DNA from: Peromyscus leucopus
Lineage: Eukaryota; Chordata; Mammalia; Rodentia; Cricetidae
NCBI RefSeq assembly: GCF_004664715.2
Contig: NC_051073.1
Coordinates: 59,747,879 to 59,811,878 of the forward strand
Length of the DNA stretch: 64,000 nucleotides
Direction of reading: 5' to 3'
Of this stretch, positions 23,301 to 35,238 are shown piece after piece. Below the pieces are notes generated by a model. The model was not told the DNA's origin. It made no database searches and saw only the letters and a program-made list of their open reading frames with translations. The position numbers were made by a program, and so were the translations under genes. Positions within the stretch are counted from its first letter, which is position 1, and each line of letters opens with the position of its first letter.

Positions 23301-24930
23301 GTCTCTTTCTGAAAGAGAAATGGCAAAAACCTTATTGCAAAGATGTGCTACTCACTATCTTACATTTAGCGCTGCCCACAACCCACAAAGCAAGGAATGC
23401 CCTCCAAGCTTTCCAAAACACATCTAATTATTTGAAGGCATGGCAGAGCAATTGTGTCTCCTGACTCCTCCCTGCTTTGGTGGTGACCGATGTTACCCAA
23501 TACTCAAGCCGGAAAGAGAATGCCATGCTGTACTTAACATGCAGAAGGAAGGCTGGAGACAACGACCCTCAACACTAGATTGGTTACTTCTCAGTGTTAG
23601 ATAACTAAGGTAAAAATTCATGAAGCATCACTTCAGAGGCATCATTTTTCAGTATTTCATCCTAATTACTAGTATGGACAAGGGTGGAATCTAAAAATTT
23701 AGATAAAAGCAAAGCAGAAATTTTGAAGGCTTGATCTAAGTAAGCTCTAACATATTATGAATCACAAAATGATGTAGAATTTCTGTGTCAGCCAGAAAAG
23801 GGCACTGTATATGAACATACTGTACTCCTTATAGAGAAGAGGACAGGAGAATGTAGAGACAAGGAGATTCGTTTCTCAAGATTTTTCATTTAAAGTCTGG
23901 AAGATTCTGCTTTATTTCTTTAGTGCATAAGAAAGTAGAGACCTCTGTAAGCATCTAATAAGAACTGCCCTCCTGAGAGTATAAATGGTACCACTCAACT
24001 ACACATTACCAGAGACTGGAGAGCAACATTTTCATAATCTGTAATTAACAAAATGGCCATCTTCCCTAACGCCCTTTTCCCACAAACCATTTCAAATGAT
24101 AAACTGCAGTAAGTCTCCTCTTTTGATCCCTATGGTCCTCTTGGTAGGTTGCTTAGTGGCTCAGGCTCTGTTCTCTGCAGTGTTGGTCATCTGGATTTCT
24201 TTTTTTTTTTTTTTCCTGCAAAAAATCTCTCTTCCCTTGCTCTCAAGGTAAACATGATTTTTCAACTGTCTGGTGATTCTGGACTTAGATGGAGACCAGA
24301 ATTATAATAATCCAGGAGGCAGCAAGCAAAACAGAATCTTAATTCAAATAACACAGGGATTGGCAAAGGTCAAACTGGAGAAGAAAACTGATGGGACAAA
24401 GAAGTACTCTACCTTTGCTGGATTTCTTCCTTCTCCTCTGGAAGAAATTCTTAACCACAAGAAAGATGTAAAATAAAGAGAAAGATGGAGCAGGAGGAGA
24501 GAAGTATCAAGACAAAGCATTAAGACTCATAAGTCACCTGCCATGACCTAGCCAATAAGGAACCTGGGACAAGGACCGTCATTTATTAAATATCTCAAAC
24601 AAGAGTGACACAGGAGGTGGGAATTACCCTATCATTGGCAAATATTTCTCCCATCTTCAGATCTACTTGCAATTTGACCAAATTTTATAGCTGCAAGCTA
24701 TTTCTAAAAGGCCTGTGCCCTTCAGATTACATACAATACTTTGGTGAGAATTTATGGGTTATACGTATTTGTCAATAACTCAGGTATTAAAGGAATCTGC
24801 TACTCAACAACCAAATTAGTAGCAAAAGCTTAACTTTACCCAGGAAAAAAAGTAATATTTTTAGGATTCCAGATACTCAAAGGCTATGAGTTTGACAGCT
24901 GGCTCCTTTTACTGTAAAGTTACTCAATCC
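20310..24930. other. Low-repeat stretch of intron 5, no gene recognised
   Basis: About 4.6 kb with almost no SINE, in contrast to the rest of the window. Short open frames (for example 20693-20914, 22619-22801 and 24273-24476, all +) have no recognisable domain and no splice context I can support. A T run sits at about 24199-24214. It could be old single-copy intron, an unrecognised old LTR, or contain regulatory elements. Confidence 0.6.
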
Positions 24931-24933
24931 TAG

Positions 24934-25105
24934 GGGGCTGGAGAGATGGTTCAGTGGTTAAGAGCCCTGGCTGCTCTTCCAGAGGACAGGGGTTCAATTC
25001 CCAGCACCCACATGGCAGCTCACAACTGTAACTCCAGTTCCAGAGTACTCAACACTCATGGCAAAACACCAATGCACATAAAATAAAAACAAATAAATTA
25101 GAAAT
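24934..25105 (+). mobile_element. B2 SINE
   Basis: Head 'ggggctggagagatggttca', body 'acatggcagctcacaactgt', AATAAA-rich tail. Confidence 0.9.
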
Positions 25106-25574
25106 TAAGACTAGAAAAACTATTTTACAAAAATATTCAATCCTAAGGTGCTCAACTGTATAGTCCATTAGTAGAAAATCAAATTTAAAGCCAGAAGATC
25201 TGGTGGCAAAGTTTCCTTGTGGGCTCTTTCAGTGTAGCAGAGGGCTACTAAGACCAGGTCTGATTACTGCGTTTCTAGGCCAATCCATGTTATACACACA
25301 CCATCCTGAGAAGGCCAACAAGTAGTCTAACAACACTCCCCCCACCCCCCGCCCCAGCGAGCCCCCAAAGAAACGTCACATAGCTTGAAATAGGCTCCTG
25401 GTTATGACAACTCCTAGAGCTAAAAATTCAAATAGGACAAACTCGAGCAAGTATTGATCAGGACCTACATGTTAGCAAACCTATATAAGCAGTTTACAAG
25501 GCAGTTATCACTAATACCATTATAAACATCAAGCCTTCATATAGATTAAGTAACTCAGGGACAACAAGTTTTCA

Positions 25575-25769
<195 letters not shown>

Positions 25770-26021
25770 TCACAATACCCCTTTCTTATCATTCATTGGC
25801 CAGCTTTCATGTTAGAAATCTATCCCCCCCAAAAAGGTTAAAACTGAATTTGGTCACTTTCAAAGTAGTGTGGCTTGAAAGGTATCACAAAATTATAAGC
25901 TTAAATACTGAAAATGAAGCAAGGGCAAAATTCTTTGTTTTTGCAGCATAAGCAAAATCTTTTGTGTGTATGCATCTTCAGCGCTGGACTGTAAGCTAAG
26001 AAAATTATTCTTTTTTTTTTT

Positions 26022-26191
26022 TAAAGATTTTATTTTTTACTATGTATATAGCATATATGACAGCAGGCCAGAAGAGGGCACCAGATCTCATTACAGATGG
26101 CTGTGAGCCACCATGTGGTTGTTGGGAATTGAACTCAGGACCTCTGGAAGAACAGCCAGTGCTCTTAACCTCTGAGCCATCTTTGTAGCCC
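26022..26191 (-). mobile_element. B2 SINE
   Basis: Reverse B2: 'agatcttttt'-type tail, then 'cagatggctgtgagccacca' and 'gaattgaactcaggacctct'. Confidence 0.9.
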
Positions 26192-26241
26192 AGCAAATTA
26201 TTCTTATCACTGAGCTATACTACCAAGAATTCTCTGCTACA

Positions 26242-26440
26242 GTGGTTCTCAACCTTCCTAATGCTGCAATCCTTTAATGAAGTGAAGTTCCTTATGTTGT
26301 GGTGACCCTCAACCACAAAATTATTCCATTGCTATTTTATAACTGTGGTTTGCTATTGTTATGAATCATAATGTAAATATCTGATATGTGATCCTTCAAC
26401 ACCCTCCAAGGGGTCACGACTTACAGGTTGAGAACCTCTA
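26242..26440 (+). mobile_element. URR1 (hAT-Charlie) nonautonomous DNA transposon
   Basis: Starts CAGTGGTTCTCAACCTTCCT and ends AGGTTGAGAACCTCT: complementary terminal inverted repeats of the rodent URR1 family. Inside is 'ttgtggtgaccctcaaccac'. The flanks CTCTGCTA and TTCTACTA look like a decayed 8-bp target duplication (6 of 8). Confidence 0.9.
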
Positions 26441-26545
26441 TTCTACTATTTTAGGAAACCCAGAAAGCAGGGAAATCCAAAACTAACTACTACTAATATT
26501 TTGATATACTTTCCTCTGATCTTTTTTCAGTACAAAAGGCTTCAA

Positions 26546-26548
<3 letters not shown>

Positions 26549-26592
<44 letters not shown>
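26549..26592 (+). repeat. (TG)n microsatellite
   Basis: About 22 perfect TG units. The 'valine/cysteine' reading frame through it is an artefact. Confidence 0.97.
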
Positions 26593-26595
<3 letters not shown>

Positions 26596-27724
26596 TAATA
26601 CCTGCCTAGAGAACCTAAATGACAAGATTCTCAAGGCACTTACAGGACTTCACTTTCTTGTTAGGCACACTAACAAAAAAGTGCCAGCAAGAATTGATTA
26701 ACAGTTATTTGCCAAATTAATCTCACTTTGATTTATCAGAATGAGTATTATCATTTAATAAGCACTTACTGGGTAAACAGATAGGAAATATCAGATAATC
26801 AGGCCAATAAATTCCAGGAGAGATTTTTCCTTTTATGTGTATGTAGCAATGCCAGAATAATACAGTTATAACACTTAGGGAGATCCTTGGCAAAGTCAAC
26901 AGCTTTTAAGGTAAACCAAGCATGGTGGTTCACACCAATAATCCCAGCACTCCAGAGGCAGAGGCAGATCTGGAGTTCAGGTTATCCTCCTGGCAAGTCA
27001 CAGACAGCCTGTGTGCTATATTAAGGCCCTATGTTTTTGTTTTGACTAAAGAGTTAATTAATTTAATGTTGATTTGGAGGGAAGGAGTTTTAGTAACATG
27101 TCCTTTGCCTGGCTTAAGAGTCTTATCACTCACTCAAACTAACAAACTTGGTAACAATAAAGATAAACTAGTTAATATTCTGAATATTATAGAAACATTG
27201 TATAAAAATGAGTAATACACCAAAAATGACAATAAATTAGGAGAATAAAACAAAGCAAACCTTTAGTTGTTTTGTTTGTCAGCACAGGGGATAAACCCCA
27301 GACTCTGTGCATCACAGGCAAGCAGTCTAAATTAAATTACATTTCTAAGCCACCACAGTTGATTGTTTTTGTTTCTATTTTAAGATGTGGTGTCACTACG
27401 TTGCCCAGGTTAGCCTTAAATTCTGAGATTCCTGCCTCCACCTCCTGGACTGGCAGGCAATTAAGCATCCAACTTAACAACTATTTATTTTCAGTACTTA
27501 TTTTAAATTTACTTATTTGTTTGTCCGTGTGTGGCCCTATGTAGCATAGCACATGTGTGAAGATCAGATAATAACCTGCCGGAGTTGGTTCACATCAAGT
27601 GCATTCCAGAGATCAAACTCAGGTCATCAGTCTTGAGGCCCAGTGCCTTTATTATCTGAGCCACCTTGATGGCCTAGTCACTATATTTGTTAAAAGGCTT
27701 TTTTTTTTTTTTTTTTAAATCACA

Positions 27725-28345
27725 TGAGCTCATTGTCCCAAGCTCATTAGGTTCTGTCAAGCTGACATAGTTATCTGGTCAAAGAATCTCAATTGAAACG
27801 TTAGCTATATCAGATTGGCTTGTGGGAGATTATCTTGACTATTAATTGATGGAGGAGGGCCGAGCCCACATTATATGTAGCACCATTCTCCAGAAAGGTG
27901 GTCCTGAACAGTGTGAGAATGCAAGTAAACATAACAAGCCTACCTGCTAGCCAGCAAGCAGGACCGCCCATAGCACGTGCCATACTTTTTTTCCATCAAG
28001 TGTTTTCTTTGGCATGGAATACTCTATGATGGACTGTAGGCTATGGTGACTTATTCCCTAAGTCTCACGCATTAACACTTGGTCCCCAGCTGATAACATT
28101 CGTGCCATGTGCTCTCAGCTTCCTCTCTATGGTCTGAGCTGTGAGCTCTCAGCTGCTGCTCTCTCTAGTCTCCTGCAGCATGCAACCGCCCCTCCACCAT
28201 CACGGACTCAAACCATCTGGAACTGTAAGCCCCAAGTTTATCATAGCAATAAAAAAGTAACTAAGTCAAATAACCCTCTTTTCCTCAGTTGCTTTTGGGT
28301 AAGGAGTTTTATCAAAGCAACAACAAAAGCCTAGAACATTCAAAA
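27725..28345 (+). mobile_element. MaLR-like rodent repeat composite (tentative)
   Basis: The first part carries 'tctcaattgaaacgttagct', 'gattggcttgtgggagatta' and 'tggaggagggccgagcccac', and the end is 'gttgcttttgggtaaggag'. A second LTR-like segment (about 28060-28255, with 'aactgtaagccccaagttta') appears inserted in it. The families are those of common rodent medium repeats; exact names not assigned. Confidence 0.55.
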
Positions 28346-29205
28346 CTACAGTTCATTAAGTAATGAGTTTTCTTTGCTGAAAATTCAGATAGATAACTGC
28401 CATGACCAACACTGTTCTCTTAAACTGACATTGAAATGAGTAGTTGAAGTCTCTCATCATCAACCACTGCAATAAAGACATCTATGGTACTATGTTCTAG
28501 TTATCACATTTTAAAGAAGGAAGCTGGCAAACTAGAATACATGGAAAAGCAATAGTTATGAATGCCTTTTGTAGGAAAATCATGCTAAAAAGGACAGCCC
28601 ACAGAATTTTACCACCTTATGTGTATGTTTGTGGTAGATACTTTAATGTAGATATCACCTCAAGATATAAAAATTTTTAAAAACTTATGATTTTAAACAA
28701 CCATAATTTACCACTGTATGGTTTACTATTTGCTACCAATCTTTTAATATGGCTTAGAATTTTTTTACCTGCCCAGAATAACAAGTACTATATGCCAATG
28801 TATACTAATTGCACAAAAAGAGGAATTATCCTATTCTGCAATAAATCTATACTTAACTTTCAGTGGTCAACTGCTAATATTAAAATTAGTAACTACTGTT
28901 CAAGTAATTTTTAATAAAGAGCAGAGCTTCTCAATTTCAGTCAGCATAAGCTCTTGATTATTACTTACTACAAGGTCTTTTACATGATAGCCCCCAAATG
29001 AAATGTTCTAGTAAGATCCCATAAATAAGTAAGGAAAATGAAATGCAAGGACTCAAAATTGTACACACCTATATGCCTCTTTATTTTTCTACTCACATAA
29101 CACACTACTCCAAAACAAATTACCTGGAAATGTAGAAATGGGATTATGGACAAGGAATAATTTACACAGAGATGAAAAAGGAAAGTCAATGTATCCAAGA
29201 CTTAC

Positions 29206-29305
29206 CTTTTGAGAGTAGTTTCCTGAATTTCTGTGTTGCAGAAAGCTGCTGCTCTGGGCTATTTGAAAATATCATCTCAATCATATCAGAGGTAATGACC
29301 CCACC
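29206..29305 (-). CDS. KPNA1: KPNA1 coding exon 4 (IBB-ARM linker, start of ARM 1)
   Basis: 100 bases, residues 80-112 plus the first base of Glu113. The acceptor is atctag|GGTGGGGTC and the donor TCAAAAG|GTAAG. It encodes [20 protein letters not shown] and then [13 protein letters not shown], the helix leading into the first ARM repeat. Intact. Confidence 0.97.
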
Positions 29306-30096
29306 CTAGATCAAAGATAAGCAAATATAACACAATATTAACCTTAGTTCAGTGGAAAGAAATCTTAAAAAAACATAAAATACTATTAAATTAATCACAC
29401 ATTTCCAAAAGCTATACAAATACATAAATCTTTACATGCAAAACTATTTAAGATCATACTAATGTGATGAGGTCAGACTTTATTATTAAGAAGCTCATGA
29501 TAGTCTGGCGGTGGTGTCTCAGACCTCTAATCCCAGCACTCCAGAGGAAGAGGCAGACGGATCTCTGAGTTCGAGGCCATCCTGCTCTACAGAGTGAGTT
29601 CCAGGACAGCTAGGGCTATACAGAGAAACTGCCTCAGAAACTAAAAACATAAAAAATACAAGAAACTCATGATCGTGAGAAAGCTATCCAAGCAGTAAAT
29701 GCTGAAAGAGGCGTGTTATCATTCTTCACCTAGCTTCTCACATTACTGTTACAAAAACTCAGTATTAGAAACTAAAGGCTGGGCTACAGAGACGGCTCAG
29801 CAGTTAAGAGCACTGGTTGTTCTTCCTGAGGACCCAGATTCAAGTCCCAGCATCCACATAGCAGCTCACAACCACCTGTACCTCCAGCCCTGGGGATCAC
29901 AAGCCCTCTTCTGGCCTCCAAAGGCACCAGGAACTCAAGTGGTATACAGGCATACATGCAGCTAAAACACCCACATGCATAAAATACAAAAATTTTAAGA
30001 TCTTTTTCATGACCTCTGAATCTAAAGCAATTTTTCTATATCTCTTTTGCATCGGTCACTTCTATTCTATTCTTTTTTATTTTTGAGAACAGGTAT

Positions 30097-30370
30097 TGTG
30101 GTGACACAGTATTTGTGCTCTAACAAATAATGCTTGCCTGAAAATGAGAAGGAGCTAGCCATTAGTTAACTATAGAGGTCTGAAGGTCTGTACAGACAGA
30201 GAGGAAGTAATAAGGTGGGGTGGAGAGAGGAGCCCAGCCTCTTTTTGGCTGAGGATTTCGTAGAGGTAAGAACTAGTGGTTGGCTGCTCTGCCTCTCTGA
30301 TCTTTCAGCATTTACCCCTATATCTAACTCTGGGTTTTTATTGTTAAGACCGATTAGGATTTGTGCAACA
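30097..30370 (+). mobile_element. Solo LTR with perfect 6-bp target duplication
   Basis: 274 bases starting TGTGGTGACACAG and ending TTTGTGCAACA, flanked on both sides by AGGTAT (30091-30096 and 30371-30376). TG...CA ends plus a 6-bp duplication fit an ERVK-type solo LTR. It contains 'gctgaggatttcgtagaggt' and 'ctctgggtttttattgttaa'. It landed inside an old reverse B1, whose halves lie on either side. Its 3' end resembles the LTRs at 41799-42326 and 42731-43425. Confidence 0.85.
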
Positions 30371-30376
30371 AGGTAT

Positions 30377-30570
30377 CATGCATCTCATGCTGGACTCAAA
30401 TTCCCTATGTAGCCAAGGACAACACTGAACTTCTGATCTTGCCCCCAATTTCTGAGTGCTGAACTTATAGGAACAGCCACTAGAACTGACTTATGTGTTA
30501 CTGGATATTGAACTCACAGCTTTATATATACTAGACAAGCACTCTATTGAGACATCCCACAGCCCCAGCA
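30377..30570 (-). mobile_element. Old B1 half and ID-type SINE
   Basis: 'atgctggactcaaattccct' continues the B1 cut by the solo LTR. At 30490-30565, 'ggatattgaactcacagctt' and 'acaagcactctattgagaca' mark a decayed ID-type SINE. Confidence 0.6.
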
Positions 30571-31027
30571 TACCACATACCAAACTCGTATCACTACTAG
30601 ATAATTTCCTGGTTATTTGTTAACACCTGAACTTCCCAGTTTATTATAATCTCCTTGAAAGCAAATAACCTTGCCTTTTGTGTTTATTTTTTCAACAGAT
30701 ATACAGATATAAAATTGTATATATTAACAGGTCAGCATTAAGTAATTCAATAAACATCAATCACTACTACTGATATCTGTCACATAAGAGATGAGATATT
30801 CAACTAATACTTAGTAAAGGGAGTTGGTATCCAGATTCTAACCACTGCTAAATTAAAAAATTGACTCCTTAAATCCCTATTATTTGTCTTAAAATTTTGT
30901 TTCCTACATGTTACTGTTTTATTAGGACTTTCTGTTTCTTACTACCATCTATGTTTAATATCAGCAGTCAGCTTTCTCCAGATCATTCATTACAATGAAA
31001 CAAAGTTCTTATTTTAAGAAAGGTTAT

Positions 31028-31170
31028 AGTTGTAAGGCAGTGGTGTGCACACACTTTAATCCCAGCCCTCAGGAGGCAGACACAGGCAGATCTCTGAGTT
31101 TGAGGCCAGCCTGGTCTACAGAGAGTTCCAAGACAGCCAGGGCTGTTACACAGATAAACCCTGTCTCAGG
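31028..31170 (+). mobile_element. B1 SINE
   Basis: 'gcagtggtgtgcacacactt' to 'acacagataaaccctgtctc', leading into a purine microsatellite grown from the tail. Confidence 0.88.
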
Positions 31171-31290
31171 GAGGGAGGGAGGAGGGAGGGAGGGAGGGAG
31201 GGAGGGAGGGAGGGAGGGAAGGAAGGAAGGAAGGAAGGAAGGAAGGAAGGAAGGAAGGAAGGAAGGAAGGAAGGAAGGAAGGGAGGGGAG
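31170..31290 (+). repeat. (GGGA)n(GGAA)n polypurine microsatellite
   Basis: GGGA units pass into about 18 GGAA units and then back to GGGA. It is a pure purine strand of about 120 bases; the other strand, transcribed in KPNA1 RNA, is pure pyrimidine. The KEGR-repeat reading frame is an artefact. Confidence 0.97.
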
Positions 31291-31704
31291 ACAGGTAGAT
31301 TACAGTCAGTAAGATTATAAAGAAATGTGCACTGAGTTTTAGGAAATACTATGTGGTTGACACTAAACCTCTAATACTTGAAAATCATTATTAGAGAGCC
31401 ATTTGTGGTGGCACAGGTCTGAAAGCCCAGCAAAGAAAGGCTGAAACAAGGGAGTGGAGAATTTAACACCAGCTATCACACAGTGAGATCCTGTCTGAAT
31501 TCCCAGAGAGAATCATGAAGCATTCTGCTGAAGATCAGAAAAGCCACTGTTTTCAACATAGTAAGACTGATTCCTGAGTAAACAAGTGTTTAAGGGACTG
31601 CTATAAATGTCTTCAAATGTGCAAAACCAGCTGTATATCTGTGTGCATGATAGTATTATAAATATGGCAAACAACTATCTTTTTCTCCCACCCTACCCCC
31701 CCTT

Positions 31705-31848
31705 TTTTAAATTTTATTTTTAGAGACAGGGTTTTTCTGTATAGCCCTGGCTGTCCTGGAACTCACTCTGTAGACTGGCCTCGAACTCACAGAGATCCAC
31801 CTCCCTCTGCTGGGATTAAAGGTGTGTGCCACCAACGCTGGACTTTTT
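31705..31848 (-). mobile_element. B1 SINE
   Basis: Reverse B1: 'agagacagggtttttctgta' to 'ggattaaaggtgtgtgccac'. Confidence 0.9.
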
Positions 31849-32084
31849 TTCCCCTTTTATATCCTCTCTTATAGCTGTACAGATTTATATCATGTTATTT
31901 AAACTACAGGACATCAAGAAGAGGAGTGAACATTACCCTAACTTTTGTATCCTCTTCTAGGGAGAAGGTTGGTTATATAGAAAAGCTATATTGTTTTAGA
32001 TGAAGGACCAACTTTGTTATCTTTATTTGAAGCTCAATATTGTTAAAAAAAAAAAAAAAGTGTATGTATGCCTAACAAATAAGG

Positions 32085-32490
32085 AGTAGATTCTGATAGC
32101 TTATTTCATGTGTCAACCAGGTTACCTAGACAAATACAAGTCTAAATGTTACTCTGAAAGTATTTTAGATGTGATTAACATTTAAATCAGGACAATTGAA
32201 TAGAGCAGATTCTAAGAGTGGTCTTTATACTGTGGAGTGACCTTAATTAGCTAAAGGCTTTTAGACCGAGGTTTCCCAAAAGAGAAGGAATTCAGTCTCA
32301 GATTTCAACAGTGATGCTTCCTGAGTCTCCAGCCTGCTGACCTGCCCTCCAGACTACTTGGCTGTCAGCTCCTATCACAAAAGCCACTACCTCGGATCTC
32401 TTGCTCCCCCTGTTCCCTTCCCCACCTCCCCACCTCCCTCTTTCTTTGCCCCTCTCCCTGGTTCTTTCTCTTAGAAACCCTGACTAATAC
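32085..32490 (+). mobile_element. Ancient mammalian interspersed repeat (family not assigned)
   Basis: 'tcatgtgtcaaccaggttac', 'tgtgattaacatttaaatca', 'gagtctccagcctgctgacc' and the end 'gaaaccctgactaatac' match a repeat I know from many mammals, so it predates rodents. I cannot name the family with confidence. Confidence 0.6.
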
Positions 32491-32518
32491 ATCTAGAACA
32501 CTACATTCATAGGGAATA

Positions 32519-32730
32519 AAGAGGTGACTCAGCAGTTAAGAGTACATACTGCTCTTGCAGAAAGAAGACTCCAGTTCTATTCCTAGAACTCATATTGGAC
32601 CACTCACAAGTACCTGTAACTCCCACTCCGGTGGATCTGATCTCACTTCCAACCCCCTCAGGCACCCCCCCCACAAGTATCTATCCAAACACAGACATAT
32701 ATTTAAAAATAACTACTTCTTTTAAAAAAA
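32519..32730 (+). mobile_element. B2-type SINE (diverged)
   Basis: 'agaggtgactcagcagttaa', 'cactcacaagtacctgtaac' and an A-rich end. Confidence 0.75.
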
Positions 32731-32740
32731 TTACTGTCTG

Positions 32741-32940
32741 GGCCGGGCGGCGGCGGTGGTGGTGGTGGTGGTGGTGGTGGTGGTGGTGGTGGTGGTGCAC
32801 GCCTTTGATCCCAGCACTCGGGAGACAGAGCCAGGTGGATCTCTGTGAGTTCAAGGCCAGCCTGGTCTACAGAGCAAGATCCAGGACAGGCACCAAAACT
32901 ACACAGAGAAACCCTGTCTTGAAAAACCAAAAAATAAAAA
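32741..32940 (+). mobile_element. B1 SINE with expanded (GGT)n head
   Basis: Normal B1 ('cacgcctttgatcccagcac' to 'acagagaaaccctgtcttga'). The usual 'ggtggtggtg' head has grown to about 15 GGT units at 32753-32797. An AT-rich (TATA)n stretch follows at 32945-32983. Confidence 0.93.
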
Positions 32941-33405
32941 CAAAAATATATATGTAATATATATACTATATATAATATATATTAATTGCTTTCAATGAGA
33001 CATTTTCATAAATGCATAATATATTTTGTATGATGTACTTAAAATTATTTATACTGGAAATCTCAGCAGATCTGAGGCATTTCAGTATAATTTCTTTTAT
33101 GTAACCCCCAAAAAAGTTACAATAAAATTACCTAATACTTCTGGTATCTAATTTTCCAAATCATCTATACATGTTGGTTTTACTATCACAACTTTGGGAA
33201 GGGTACACATGCCACAGGTGCCTGTGGCGGTCACAGGACACGAGGGAGTCAGTTGTCACCCTCCACCATGTAGGTCACAGAGACTGAATCCAGGCTTGGT
33301 GGAAAGCAGCTCTCCCCACTGAGCCATCTCCCTGCTCCCACCTTCATTTTCAGTTGACACACTGTATACATTAAGTACAACAAGTGTATTTTTGTCAAGG
33401 GCTGT

Positions 33406-34930
33406 GGGAGTATACAGCAGGTAACAACTAGTGTTCAACAGGTCAACCTACCAGCAGATGAAAAATTCTCTGTAGAGGAGCCCCACTTGGCAAAGTCCAT
33501 GGGGTCACTGGCTGTGGAAACCGTTGTTTCCTGTCTAACTTTCTCATGTACCACCACTACACCTCCCTAAAAAGAGTAGCGGTGGGGTTCTTTCCACAGC
33601 CCATTGACAGTGTGTCTTACATCTTTAGGCACACATATCACTGTGGGTGGTCAGATGGTCAGGAAGATGATTTCTGCTTAAGCTGTATAATTCTGATGAA
33701 CAGAAATAATACCAGAATATTTTTCTTTACCGACACAGTCTCAGTCTCAAAGATAGCTAATTTTAGATTTCAGAATAAATTCAATACAGACTAAGCTGCC
33801 CCTACAGAAAATACACAAAGACTAGTTCCAAGTGTTTATTGCTAAATCAAGATCAGCAATAAACATTAAGATGTAAACCCCCTACCATAATTGACTGCAC
33901 ATACCCCTACCACTCAAGGTTCTGCTAACTAACTGTTATTGTTTAGTCCTGAATTTCAATGTCATTTTCTATCTGGGAACTCTCATCAACTTAGAGCTAC
34001 ATGCTTAGTCAATCTTACTCACTTGCCACTCACTGTGTGTGACCTTCTTAGCCTGAGAAAAACTGTGTAATTTATCATGTGTTAGGAGAATGGGTCAGAC
34101 TCTGAAAATGTAACATATAACCGTCCAGAGTTTTGGCTGAGAGAGAGAAGGAGAATGAGAGAGTATGAGTGTGGGTGTGTGAAGGGGACCTATAAAAAGC
34201 TATAGAGAGAACTGCTGTGATAAAAAGCTGTGTAAGGGTAAGAGTGTGTGCGAGTATGTGCTGAGGAAGGGATGTGAAAGAAGTGTGCAAAGAGCATTGG
34301 AGGAGTGAGGGAGGTGTGGGAGAGTGCATGTATAAGCTGAGTGCGGATGTAGCTATAAGGGCAGAGATATAAGTATGAAGTGTGAGAAATAAAGAAGAAG
34401 CACGAGAGGTTAGAAAGAGAATGAGTGAGTAAAGTGAAGAAATGTAACAGAGTAGAGGGAAGAAATGTGGATAGAAGAGCAATATGCAATATGGAGCTAT
34501 ATACAAAGAGATCTAACTGTGCAAAAGAGGCATATGGCTATACAGAGAACTTAAGGAGAATGTAGCAGTATGGAATGTAACTTGGCTGTATGCAGAATGT
34601 AACAATGTGGAATGTATCTTGTGGAGACAGATTTTCAGAGAGGGTTTTTTTTTGTTTTTTTTTTTTGCATCGAGGATCGAACCCAGGGCCTTGTGTTTGC
34701 TAGGCAATCGCTCTACCACTGAGATAAATCCCCAACCCCAGAGACGATTTTTTTTAAGATGAAGTAAAAGAGTAAGTTACCATCAGAAAGCGTGTTTCCT
34801 TATTTTTCCCCTCAGATAGTAAAAAGTCTAGCCCTCAGATAAGAATTTTTCCTAAGCCCTTGCTGCCTTTGTGGATTCCCCCCCCCCATACCCTGGTGGT
34901 AGCTGGAGCCTGGCCCCCCAAGCTACCAAT
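33406..34930 (+). mobile_element. LTR-like medium-reiterated element, copy B (family unassigned)
   Basis: Colinear with copy A at 9170-10645. It shares 'ggctgtgggagtatacagca', 'ggtcaggaagatgatttctg', 'gtcctgaatttcaatgtca', 'ccgtccagagtttt', a purine-rich core (34135-34620) of loosely repeated 'gagtatgagtgtgggtgtg'-type units, and 'tgtggagacagattttcaga'. It lacks copy A's B1 and instead carries an ID element at 34655-34740. A TATTTT sequence on both sides could be a target duplication but is too A/T-simple to trust. Confidence 0.6.
34655..34740 (-). mobile_element. ID SINE inserted in LTR-like copy B
   Basis: Reverse ID: 'catcgaggatcgaacccagg', 'gtttgctaggcaatcgctct', 'actgagataaatccccaacc'. 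It separates 'cagagagggtt' from 'gagacgatttttttt'. Confidence 0.92.
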
Positions 34931-35130
34931 ATATTTTTTTTAAAGATTTTTGTTTTGTTGTTTTAGAAACATGGTCTGTGAGGCCAAGGAAAGCCTCTAA
35001 CAACCCTCCTTCCTCAGATTCCCTAGTCCTGGGTTTATAGAGCCCAATTAACCTTTCTATTAAACTCAAGAAGACCAACATCTCTTACCTTTACCACAAC
35101 ACCAAGAGTCCTTTTTATTATCATACTTAC

Positions 35131-35238
35131 TGGTGCCATCTCCATGTTATTAATCTGGGCCTCATGAAAGCCACCATCTGACATAACTTCTTCTTCTGTT
35201 TCTTCTTCTGCTGTAGCAACATTTCTTCTTTTGAATAA
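35131..35238 (-). CDS. KPNA1: KPNA1 coding exon 3 (end of IBB domain, acidic linker)
   Basis: 108 bases, phase 0, residues 44-79. The acceptor is tttcag|TTATTCAAAAG and the donor GCACCA|GTAAGT. It encodes LFKRRNVATAEEETEEEV, then MSDGGFHEAQINNMEMAP. The KRR cluster finishes the basic IBB segment, which binds importin beta and competes for the NLS groove. The acidic EEETEEE run follows. Intact. Confidence 0.97.

Larger units (their letters stand above)
29306..35130 (-). other. KPNA1 intron 3
   Basis: 5,825-base intron. Besides separate entries it holds a B1 (+) at 29502-29640, a B2 (+) at 29778-29995, a degraded B1 (+) at 31390-31500, and an old B3/B4-type SINE (-) at 33190-33340. 30580-31020 and 31500-31690 show nothing recognised. 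Confidence 0.8.

Noticed and set aside
31170..31290. Regular repeat resembling an array
   Set aside because: A 4-base microsatellite with no spacers; not CRISPR.
32595..32957. Poly-Trp or poly-Pro protein
   Set aside because: Expanded GGT units in a B1 head; repeat artefact.
34075..34506. 143-residue minus-strand open frame
   Set aside because: Same cause in copy B of the element: a pyrimidine-rich strand with few stop codons.
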